From NCBI GenBank assembly GCA_003518475.1, contig DOYO01000047.1, positions 12,635-21,888 on the forward strand: a stretch of DNA of 9,254 nt, in the 5' to 3' direction. This DNA is from Acholeplasmataceae bacterium. GTDB lineage: Bacteria; Bacillota_I; Bacilli_A; Acholeplasmatales; Acholeplasmataceae. A model generated the notes under the pieces. It saw only the letters and a list, made by a program, of their open reading frames with translations. It was not told the origin of the DNA and did not search any database. Below, one piece after another: positions 1 to 5,282 of this stretch (the stretch's first letter is position 1; each line of letters starts with the position of its first letter). The translations under genes were made by a program, and so were the position numbers.

Positions 1-37
1 AATGAAGGAAACTAATTTCCTATCGTGTTTTGTCATA

Positions 38-66
38 TTGACATGTTCCCTTCGTGGTGCTATAAT
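38..66 (+). promoter_or_regulatory. Consensus sigma-A promoter of the hydrolase gene
   Basis: The -35 box TTGACA (38-43) and the -10 box TATAAT (61-66) both match consensus perfectly and are separated by 17 bases. Transcription should start near 73, giving an untranslated leader of about 165 bases before the preferred start at 241. A promoter this good usually means strong constitutive transcription unless repressed, and the CcpA-like dyad just downstream could supply that repression. Confidence 0.85.
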
Positions 67-80
67 AGCATCAAAAGATA

Positions 81-95
81 ATGAAAGCGCTTAGA
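81..95 (+). promoter_or_regulatory. cre-like (CcpA operator) site
   Basis: ATGAAAGCGCTTAGA fits the catabolite-responsive-element consensus WTGNAANCGNWNNCW at every fixed position except one (G where C is expected at position 14). It contains the central TGAAAGCGCTT core. It begins about 8 bases downstream of the predicted transcription start, where bound CcpA blocks initiation or early elongation in Bacillus. Whether this organism encodes CcpA is not visible here. Confidence 0.4.
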
Positions 96-229
96 GTCCA
101 GAGCAAGCCAAAAGCACGTATGTGTATTTGTTTTGTTCTTTTTTATTAGCATTAAACTTCTCATGTATTCATGTTTCACTGCACAGAACTTTATATAAGT
201 AAATTATATAAAAATAAAAAGGGAAATGA

Positions 230-235
230 AGGGAG
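230..235 (+). promoter_or_regulatory. Ribosome binding site that decides the hydrolase start
   Basis: AGGGAG lies 5 bases before the ATG at 241. The upstream in-frame ATG at 226 has only a GGG two bases away, too close for a normal Shine-Dalgarno pairing, and using it would place the better site inside the coding region. The start at 241 is therefore preferred. Confidence 0.65.
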
Positions 236-240
236 AAAAA

Positions 241-2319
241 ATGTTTAAAAAGTTGTCAAAACCAGTAATTTGGCTGGTCGTATTGCTGCTTGTCGTTGTT
301 TTGTCGAGTTTATTAGCTTCCATGGTTCAAAGCTCATTCTTCTCGGTTAAGGTCGAAAAGATTAGTTTTGAAACTGAACGCGGTGAACTAGCTGGCTATT
401 TGTACACTCCAAATGGTGTGGATGATGATAATCCAGCACCTGCAGTTATCCTTACTCACGGTTATTTAAATAATGCTGAGATGCAGGAAATCGGAGCGAT
501 TGAATTATCCAAGAGAGGTTATGTTGTATTGGCATTCAGCATGTATGATCATGGTGATTCCGTTTGGGAAACACCAGCCGCATTCAACTTCTTCGTTCGT
601 TCGGTTTACGATGCTGCTCAATACATGTATGATCAAGATTACGTATTGAAGGATGCGGATGGCAATGGTATGATCGGCGTTAGCGGACACTCCATGGGCG
701 GATTCTCATCAGAATATGCTGTAATTTTTGATGAAATGGATTTTGCTACCAATGGTTTCCGCAAAATTGCCGCTTCTCTGTCTGTTGGTGCTGACTTCCG
801 TTATATCGGTGTTGCTGATCCTACTACTTATTTCACTACAAGAAGCAGTGGTGTCATTGCTGCTCATTATGACCAATTCTTCTTTGATAATGATTCACCA
901 GCGGGAACTGGTTCTGTCATTTATAAGGATTATGTCAAGGATCCAGTCGGTTTGACTTTCTTAGGTCAAGTGACTGCTGAAGCAGGCGTCTTCTATGAAG
1001 TTGCAGGCGGACAACGTGTCATCTACACACCAAATGAAACACATCCACAAAATACTTGGTCATTAGAATCCGGTGCGAATACCATTGAATTCTTTGAAGA
1101 AGCATTTACTTATCAATTAGATTTATACGGCTTGGGCACTCCAGAATCACACGGTATCACTGTTGGTAGTACAACACAAACCTGGTGGTTAAAAGAAGCA
1201 TTCACATTGGTTGCGTTAATTGCGCTCGTGATGATGATCTTCCCAGCTTTCTCACTCGTTACATTATTACCAGTATTTAATAAGGTTTATAATAAGGAAC
1301 TCAATGGCAATGTTGATGTTAAAGTATCTCCAATGTCCAATGAAAAGAAATCTCTCAAGGTTATTGTTGTCACTTTAGCTACATTATTAGGATTCTTCTA
1401 CCTCACAACATTTATGGATCGAAATGCAGTTGGATTGGCTAAACTTGGCGAAGCTTTATATTATGTCATGGCCGGTGCAGTTGTCATTGCGTTAGCAGTT
1501 TGGATCGCTGCAGTCATTACGAAGGGCGTTAAGGGCAATAACGATGAAATGTCAAAGGTTGCTACAAAAGTTACTGTTTCTTCATCATTAGTTGTACTCG
1601 TTGCGCTTGCTTTCCGTTGGTTGATTGTCAATCCACAAATATTAACTAAGAATACTTATTGGAGCGCTCCATCATTCAATACCATCGTTTACTGGGCACT
1701 TTGCAGTGCTGCTCTGATTCTTCTTGTCGTGTTTGCTACGACTCCAATGTTCAATAATGGCGAAGAAGTCAAGAATCCTTATGGATTGAAGGCTACTCCA
1801 GTACAAGTTGGTACAAGCTTATTAACAGCAATCGCGCTTGCTACAGGCATCCTCTTGGTTGTTGCAATCATTGGTTGGGTTTTCTTGACAGACTTCAGAT
1901 TCTACACTTATGCAATCCAAATCTTCAATGGCCATCAATTTATCGCAGCACTCAGATACATGCCAATTATCTTTATCTACTACTTGGCAGCAGCAATTAA
2001 CGTTTATGCAAATACAAGAACAATGAAGGGTTGGAAGGCAGATTTATTTGCAGCATTCCTACTTACCGGACCGATCTTGGTGTTCTTAACTTATCAATAC
2101 TCAGTATTGCGTAATACAGGCGTTGCAGCATACCCATCCTTCTCACTCAGTGCAATCCTTTGTGTAGGTTTAATCCCAACACTAGCAGTTGCAGCAATCA
2201 TTATGAGAAGATTCTCACAAAAAACTGGCAATATTTGGACTTCTGTATTCTTCAGTACAATATTCTTCACATTGATCACTTTAGCAAATACAGTTGTTTA
2301 TTTATTAACAATCGTTTAA
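241..2319 (+). CDS. Membrane-anchored alpha/beta hydrolase fused to a polytopic membrane domain
   Basis: Seen (692 residues from the ATG at 241): one N-terminal membrane segment (about residues 8-30), then an extracytoplasmic or cytoplasmic alpha/beta hydrolase domain (about 40-300), then about ten hydrophobic segments from 321 to the C-terminus. The hydrolase part has an oxyanion-type HG (73-74), a DHGDS turn (103-107), the nucleophile elbow GHSMGG with Ser151, and a plausible catalytic His268 in ETHPQNTW. The usual strand bearing the catalytic acid (a G-x-D after a hydrophobic strand) is not evident. Known: this fold covers esterases, lipases, peptidases and dienelactone hydrolases. Inferred: a membrane-associated esterase or acyl hydrolase acting on lipid or another poorly soluble substrate; the substrate is unknown. 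It is monocistronic, with its own promoter and terminator. A longer start at 226 would add five residues (MKGEK). Confidence 0.8.
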   Translation: MFKKLSKPVIWLVVLLLVVVLSSLLASMVQSSFFSVKVEKISFETERGELAGYLYTPNGVDDDNPAPAVILTHGYLNNAEMQEIGAIELSKRGYVVLAFSMYDHGDSVWETPAAFNFFVRSVYDAAQYMYDQDYVLKDADGNGMIGVSGHSMGGFSSEYAVIFDEMDFATNGFRKIAASLSVGADFRYIGVADPTTYFTTRSSGVIAAHYDQFFFDNDSPAGTGSVIYKDYVKDPVGLTFLGQVTAEAGVFYEVAGGQRVIYTPNETHPQNTWSLESGANTIEFFEEAFTYQLDLYGLGTPESHGITVGSTTQTWWLKEAFTLVALIALVMMIFPAFSLVTLLPVFNKVYNKELNGNVDVKVSPMSNEKKSLKVIVVTLATLLGFFYLTTFMDRNAVGLAKLGEALYYVMAGAVVIALAVWIAAVITKGVKGNNDEMSKVATKVTVSSSLVVLVALAFRWLIVNPQILTKNTYWSAPSFNTIVYWALCSAALILLVVFATTPMFNNGEEVKNPYGLKATPVQVGTSLLTAIALATGILLVVAIIGWVFLTDFRFYTYAIQIFNGHQFIAALRYMPIIFIYYLAAAINVYANTRTMKGWKADLFAAFLLTGPILVFLTYQYSVLRNTGVAAYPSFSLSAILCVGLIPTLAVAAIIMRRFSQKTGNIWTSVFFSTIFFTLITLANTVVYLLTIV

Positions 2320-2334
2320 TTCAGTTCAGTTAAC

Positions 2335-2367
2335 AAAAACCTCCCGATTTCTTGGGAGGTTTTTTTT
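2335..2367 (+). terminator. Strong intrinsic terminator of the hydrolase gene
   Basis: An 11-bp perfect stem (AAAAACCTCCC at 2335-2345 pairing with 2354-2364) encloses an 8-base loop. It contains a G+C-rich CCTCCC/GGGAGG core and runs into eight consecutive T (2360-2367). It lies 15 bases past the stop codon and isolates the hydrolase gene from what follows. Confidence 0.93.
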
Positions 2368-2404
2368 GTTTCTATATCAAGTGTGTCAATGCGAAAAGAA
2401 TATG

Positions 2405-2440
2405 AAAAACATTACTCTAATGATTCCTAGTGTAATGTTT
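2405..2440 (-). terminator. Intrinsic terminator of the small HTH gene
   Basis: Arms 2407-2419 and 2428-2440 form a 13-bp stem with one mismatch and an 8-base loop. Read on the minus strand the stem ends in GTTTTTC, a short U-tract (2409-2405). It sits 21 bases past the stop codon of the minus-strand HTH gene. The stem is A+T-rich, so termination strength is uncertain. Confidence 0.65.
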
Positions 2441-2461
2441 GTGTTGATTCAATCCATTCTA

Positions 2462-2638
2462 TTAAAGATTCGTTCCCAATGCTAAAAACTGTTCAAGATC
2501 GGAGTGTTTAATCCGCCAATACTTGCCAATTTTAATTGCTTTTAGCGACCCGCATTTAATATAATTATAAATTGTTCTTTGGGTTACCTTCAGAATTTCT
2601 GCAATTTCATCAATTGTGTAAAGCTTAAATCCAGTCAT
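2462..2638 (-). CDS. Small excisionase-type (HTH_17, MerR-like) DNA-binding protein
   Basis: Seen: a 58-residue frame, too short for many gene finders, starting MTGFKLYTIDEIAEIL. It carries YTIDEIAEILKVTQRTIYNYIK (about 7-28, a winged helix-turn-helix), then GSLKAIKIGKYWRIKHSDLEQFL (30-52, the wing and following helix). This is the layout of the HTH_17 / DNA-binding excisionase family, in which the protein is little more than the DNA-binding domain. A good ribosome binding site, AGGGGTGATG (2650-2641), lies 2 bases before the ATG with the GGTGAT part well placed; a promoter lies upstream and a terminator-like hairpin downstream. Known: such proteins act as excisionases or as small transcription factors. 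No integrase, recombinase or attachment repeat is visible, so a regulator of itself or of the divergent membrane-protein operon is the better inference. Confidence 0.85.
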   Translation of the reverse strand: MTGFKLYTIDEIAEILKVTQRTIYNYIKCGSLKAIKIGKYWRIKHSDLEQFLALGTNL

Positions 2639-2702
2639 TACATCACCCCTATCCTGTTTCAGTTAAACGTCATATATATCAACATTTTTCACTTATAAAC
2701 AC

Positions 2703-2731
2703 ATTATAACACTTAATTAGACATTATTCAA
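2703..2731 (-). promoter_or_regulatory. Promoter of the small HTH gene
   Basis: On the minus strand, TTGAAT (2731-2726) and TATAAT (2708-2703) are separated by 17 bases, and TGT immediately before the -10 box makes it an extended -10. Transcription should begin near 2696, giving a leader of about 58 bases. The elements face away from the plus-strand promoter near 2795. Confidence 0.65.
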
Positions 2732-2771
2732 TAGTATTTGACCTGATAATTCACCATTTTCGCATATTGCG

Positions 2772-2800
2772 TATCTATTAAACATCATTAGTGGTATATT
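2772..2800 (+). promoter_or_regulatory. Probable extended -10 promoter of the glsB-like operon
   Basis: TGGTATATT (2792-2800) is an extended -10 element. The hexamer at the 17-base spacing (TATCTA, 2772-2777) is a poor -35, as often seen with extended -10 promoters or activated ones. The predicted start near 2807 gives a leader of about 105 bases before the ATG at 2913. The weak -35 makes this call tentative. Confidence 0.4.
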
Positions 2801-2809
2801 ACCTTTGTG

Positions 2810-2896
2810 GATAGGATATCGACACAAATGGTCCTATCTAAGACACATCAAAGGAAGAATTTTAGATTCAAAGCTTCCATTTTGAATTGATCAATT
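2810..2896 (+). other. Leader with inverted repeats upstream of the glsB-like gene
   Basis: The leader holds three dyads. The first is GATAGGA (2810-2816) with TCCTATC (2832-2838). The second is ATTCAAA (2866-2872) with TTTGAAT (2881-2887) around an 8-base loop. The third is a perfect 12-base palindrome, AATTGATCAATT (2885-2896), four bases before the ribosome binding site AGGAGGT (2900-2906). The second and third overlap and could form mutually exclusive RNA or protein-binding structures. No known riboswitch class was recognised. Confidence 0.4.
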
Positions 2897-2912
2897 ACCA
2901 GGAGGTAAAATA

Positions 2913-3164
2913 ATGTATATCTTATTATGGTTATTATTTGGAGCATTTGTTGGTTGGTTGGCAAGCATCGTCATGACATCAAACCATCGCATGGGTTTAG
3001 GCGCTAATATCATTATCGGTCTTGTCGGTTCTGCACTTGGCATGTGGTTGATGGACATTTTTGGATTTGGTACTGTTGATGCCTTTTCAGTAACAGGATT
3101 ATTGGTATCTGTAGGCGGAGCAGCATTATTGATTGGTGTAATTACAGCATTTAACAGGAGATAG
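2913..3164 (+). CDS. GlsB/YeaQ/YmgE-family small membrane protein (transglycosylase-associated domain)
   Basis: The 83-residue protein is almost entirely hydrophobic, with three predicted membrane segments (about 3-21, 31-50 and 58-80). It has the family's glycine-rich pattern: GAFVGWLASIVM near the N-terminus, NIIIGLVGSALGMWLMD in the middle, and a final VGGAALLIGVITAFNRR. Known: members are short stress-associated inner-membrane proteins of undefined biochemistry; the old name 'transglycosylase-associated' does not imply enzyme activity. It has a near-ideal ribosome binding site (AGGAGGT, 2900-2906, 6 bases before ATG). The next gene begins 4 bases after its stop codon, so the two are almost certainly co-transcribed and co-translated. 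Confidence 0.88.
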   Translation: MYILLWLLFGAFVGWLASIVMTSNHRMGLGANIIIGLVGSALGMWLMDIFGFGTVDAFSVTGLLVSVGGAALLIGVITAFNRR

Positions 3165-3168
3165 ACGG

Positions 3169-3630
3169 ATGAAAATTAGACATGTTAATGATTCTAGAAT
3201 CATCAGTGTGATCATCGGAATCTTAGCATCTTTGATGATAATACTACCTGTGCTTGTTTTAAAAGACTCAGAAACCTCTTATACAGGACTGCAAGTTGCT
3301 TTTGGATATGAGTTCACCAATTTGGGTTCGTGGGCGAGTGGAGAAATCGCATTCAATCCTCTCGTACTGTTGGCATTTGTTCTGCCATTGGCTGGATCAT
3401 TCATGCTAATATTATCCAATAGAGGGTATTTATTATCAACAATTATGTTTGCTGCTGCAGCAATTCTCATCTTTATGATTCCTGAATTCACAAAAGTAAC
3501 AGTAACAGTTTTAGGAAACGTGAATGAAATTGATGTTGAATGGACTTATGGTTTAGGACTTATCATTGCAGCTTCGCTATCCATAATGGCTACGTTGCTT
3601 GGATTATTCAAATTATCTAGAAATGCATAA
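3169..3630 (+). CDS. Four-helix membrane protein of unknown function
   Basis: I do not recognise this 153-residue protein. It has four hydrophobic segments (about 10-31, 65-82, 86-105 and 126-149). A first loop of about 33 residues carries DSETSYTGLQVAFGYEFTNLGSW, and a second loop (about 106-125) is rich in T, V and acidic residues; both probably lie on the same side of the membrane. Basic residues at the N-terminus (MKIRHVNDSR) and the C-terminus (KLSRNA) suggest both ends are cytoplasmic. Its ribosome binding site AGGAG (3156-3160) lies inside the end of the glsB-like gene, 8 bases from the ATG. This supports translational coupling and a shared role, possibly in envelope stress. A bidirectional-looking terminator follows immediately. 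Confidence 0.75.
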   Translation: MKIRHVNDSRIISVIIGILASLMIILPVLVLKDSETSYTGLQVAFGYEFTNLGSWASGEIAFNPLVLLAFVLPLAGSFMLILSNRGYLLSTIMFAAAAILIFMIPEFTKVTVTVLGNVNEIDVEWTYGLGLIIAASLSIMATLLGLFKLSRNA

Positions 3631-3684
3631 AAATAAGCTTGATTGAATATTAACGATGAGTTAACATTCCATCAGGCTTTTTTA
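3629..3684. terminator. Bidirectional terminator between converging operons
   Basis: A 20-bp imperfect stem (3635-3654 with 3660-3679; two mismatches and one G-U pair) closes a 5-base loop. It is flanked by A-rich sequence on the left and TTTTTT (3678-3683) on the right. It begins at the stop of the plus-strand membrane-protein operon and lies 16 bases past the stop of the minus-strand permease gene, so it can terminate both. Confidence 0.82.
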
Positions 3685-3699
3685 TTTGCTTGATATTGA

Positions 3700-4353
3700 T
3701 TACGCTTCAGATGCATTTTCAATGAAATCAAAGCGATTTTCAATCCATCTAAAAAACAAAATAATTAAATAACTCGCTAATAAGTAAAAGATTGCAGCTA
3801 AAACAAACGGTGATAGCGTAAAATCCCTTGAGACAATTTCCTTAACGTTTCTGAGCAAATCAGATATGGCGATCACTGTGACTAATGCAGTATCCTTGAT
3901 TAACGTAATCACTTCGTTGGTAATCGTCGGTACTTCTTTTCTAATTGCCTGGGGCATGATGATATACCTGTAGATCGTCATCCTTGACGCACCCATGACA
4001 GCTGCGCTCTCTTCTTGATCTTTAGGGATGCTTTCGATGCCTGATCTCATGATTTCAGTAAAATATGCAGCATAATTAATGATAAATGCCAAATATGCAA
4101 CCATCATCCGGTCAACAGGAATTCCTATTGCGGGCAAGCCAAACATAAAGAAAAACAGTTGCAGCATCAATGGCGTTCCTCGAAACAGCCATGTATAAAA
4201 GGAAACTACTCTTTTGAAGAAGGGATTTGAACGATAAAGAATTGAAACTAAAATACCCAAGGGGAAGGAGATGAGCAGTGTCACCAAGAAAATCTTGAGT
4301 GACACCACTGCTCCATCCATCAGGTATTCAGCTGTTTGAATCAAATAGTCCAT
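3700..4353 (-). CDS. Amino-acid ABC transporter permease (HisM/GlnP type)
   Basis: The 217-residue protein has about five membrane segments. It carries hallmarks of the polar amino-acid (HEQRo) permease family: RGTPLMLQLFFFMFG (58-72), NYAAYFTEIMRSGIESIP (93-110), and the EAA loop EESAAVMGASRMTIYRYIIMPQA (114-136) with the conserved glycine G121, which docks on the ATPase. It is followed by ITLIKDTALVTVI (149-161), also typical. It would form the channel for the substrate delivered by the lipoprotein encoded just upstream, whose stop overlaps this ATG by one base (TGATG), so translation is coupled. No ATP-binding subunit follows: a terminator comes 16 bases after the stop codon. The ATPase must be encoded elsewhere or shared. 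Confidence 0.93.
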   Translation of the reverse strand: MDYLIQTAEYLMDGAVVSLKIFLVTLLISFPLGILVSILYRSNPFFKRVVSFYTWLFRGTPLMLQLFFFMFGLPAIGIPVDRMMVAYLAFIINYAAYFTEIMRSGIESIPKDQEESAAVMGASRMTIYRYIIMPQAIRKEVPTITNEVITLIKDTALVTVIAISDLLRNVKEIVSRDFTLSPFVLAAIFYLLASYLIILFFRWIENRFDFIENASEA

Positions 4354-5141
4354 CAGACTAAGAAAATATCTTCATCGAACCATTTGATAGATATTTCAGC
4401 TGCTGTTCCATCTTCTATCATTTCAATAAGGATTTGATTGATTTCATCCCTAATATCGGTTGATTCAAGTCTGAATCCAATGCCATATTCTTCTTCACCA
4501 AAGTTTTCTGTTGCTACATCATAAACGCCTTCATTTTGCGAAATGATGTATCTACCCATGATTTCATCAATAGCCACTGCATCGATGGTTCCATTTTCCA
4601 ATTCCAACAATGCTAGATTGAACGTATCATATTTGACAAGTTCTCCAAGCTGAGTAAGAATGGTATTTCCTTCAACTGCCTCTTGTGAAGCACTGCTTAG
4701 CTGGACTCCAACTTTTTTACCTGCTAAATCGTCAATCGTTTCAATAGAAGAACCGTTTTTGACCATAATCATTTGCGTATTTTTGATATATGGATTTGAG
4801 AACGCCATTTCTTCAAGTCTTGATTCTGTTATTGTCAAACCATTCCAAATCATATCGATGGTTCCAGCATTGAGTTCTAAAACCTTAGCATCCCAATCGA
4901 TAGGTTGGAATCTGAGTTCAATACCCAATCTGGTGGAAACTTCCTTTGCAAGATCCACATCAAATCCTACTAAATTCCCCTCTGTATCTCTAAAACCCAT
5001 TGGAGCGAATGTATCATCCAATCCAACTATAAAGTAACCGCGTTCCTCTAGATCCTCAATCGTTTGTGGAACACCTTCCTGACATGCAGCCAATGCTGCA
5101 ACTAATACCAATGTAAGTACGAATAATGCTAATTTCTTCAT
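4353..5141 (-). CDS. Amino-acid ABC transporter substrate-binding lipoprotein
   Basis: From the preferred start at 5141 the product has 262 residues: a signal peptide MKKLALFVLTLVLVAALAAC with a lipobox (LAAC, Cys20), then a type-2 periplasmic-binding fold of family 3. Visible landmarks are GYFIVGLDDTFAPMGF (35-50), GFDVDLAKEV (59-68), the WDAKVLELNAGTIDMIWNGLTIT stretch (83-105), TESRLEEMAFSNPY with Arg108, TIDAVAIDE with Asp192, and the C-terminal ISIKWFDED. In this family the Arg binds the ligand's alpha-carboxylate and the Asp its alpha-amino group; both are present, so the ligand is probably an amino acid. Which one cannot be read reliably. A longer frame opens at 5219, but its first 26 residues are not signal-like and would overlap the promoter and operator. 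The start at 5141 has GAGGTGA five bases upstream. Confidence 0.93.
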   Translation of the reverse strand: MKKLALFVLTLVLVAALAACQEGVPQTIEDLEERGYFIVGLDDTFAPMGFRDTEGNLVGFDVDLAKEVSTRLGIELRFQPIDWDAKVLELNAGTIDMIWNGLTITESRLEEMAFSNPYIKNTQMIMVKNGSSIETIDDLAGKKVGVQLSSASQEAVEGNTILTQLGELVKYDTFNLALLELENGTIDAVAIDEIMGRYIISQNEGVYDVATENFGEEEYGIGFRLESTDIRDEINQILIEMIEDGTAAEISIKWFDEDIFLV

Positions 5142-5146
5142 TTTCT

Positions 5147-5153
5147 TCACCTC
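5147..5153 (-). promoter_or_regulatory. Ribosome binding site that decides the lipoprotein start
   Basis: GAGGTGA on the minus strand lies 5 bases before the ATG at 5141. That ATG starts exactly at a canonical lipoprotein signal peptide. This rules against the upstream in-frame ATG at 5219. Confidence 0.85.
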
Positions 5154-5180
5154 GTACTTCCTATTGTACTTTATCGCTTC

Positions 5181-5209
5181 ATTATAGTAAAGCGTTAAAT
5201 TTATGAAAA
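5181..5209 (-). promoter_or_regulatory. Promoter of the amino-acid ABC operon
   Basis: On the minus strand TTTTCA (5209-5204) and TATAAT (5186-5181) are 17 bases apart. A second candidate overlaps downstream: TTTACT (5191-5186) and TACAAT (5168-5163), also with a 17-base spacer. The first has the perfect -10 and its -35 lies inside a dyad, suggesting a regulated promoter. Confidence 0.6.
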
Positions 5210-5219
5210 CGTTTTTCAT
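5203..5219. promoter_or_regulatory. Dyad operator candidate over the ABC operon -35 box
   Basis: ATGAAAA (5203-5209) and TTTTCAT (5213-5219) are perfect 7-base arms around CGT. It looks like a CcpA cre site (TGAAAACGTTTTCA) with one extra base on one side of the central CG, and it covers the whole -35 box, a position at which a bound repressor would block RNA polymerase. Confidence 0.4.
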
Positions 5220-5254
5220 TGATACTTTACTGTGATAAAGTGATTAAAAATAAA

Positions 5255-5282
5255 AAAAATCGCATATCGCTATGTGATTTTT
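5255..5282 (-). terminator. Intrinsic terminator of the MFS-DUF1475-YerC operon
   Basis: A 12-bp stem (5255-5266 with 5271-5282, one G-U pair) closes a TCGC tetraloop (GCGA on the transcribed strand). On the minus strand the stem runs into eight U (5259-5252). It starts immediately after the stop codon of the yerC-like gene. Confidence 0.85.

Noticed and set aside
1..30. Small inverted repeat GGAAA-CTAA-TTTCC at the left edge as a terminator
   Set aside because: Only a 5-bp A+T-rich stem, with no continuous U-tract after it; the upstream gene is outside the window.
96..225. Riboswitch or leader peptide in the hydrolase leader
   Set aside because: No known riboswitch pattern recognised; the only short frame (ATG at 120) is nine codons with no ribosome binding site.
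2462..2638. Excisionase of a prophage or integrative element
   Set aside because: No integrase, phage genes, attachment repeats or tRNA gene in the window; a chromosomal regulator fits the context better.
4660..5037. Open frame of about 125 codons on the plus strand
   Set aside because: Lies wholly antisense to the binding lipoprotein, whose family motifs are clear; no promoter or ribosome binding site and no recognisable protein.
5142..5219. N-terminal extension of the binding protein to an ATG at 5219
   Set aside because: Residues are not signal-like, and the stretch contains the promoter and operator dyad; the ATG at 5141 begins exactly at a lipoprotein signal with a good ribosome binding site.
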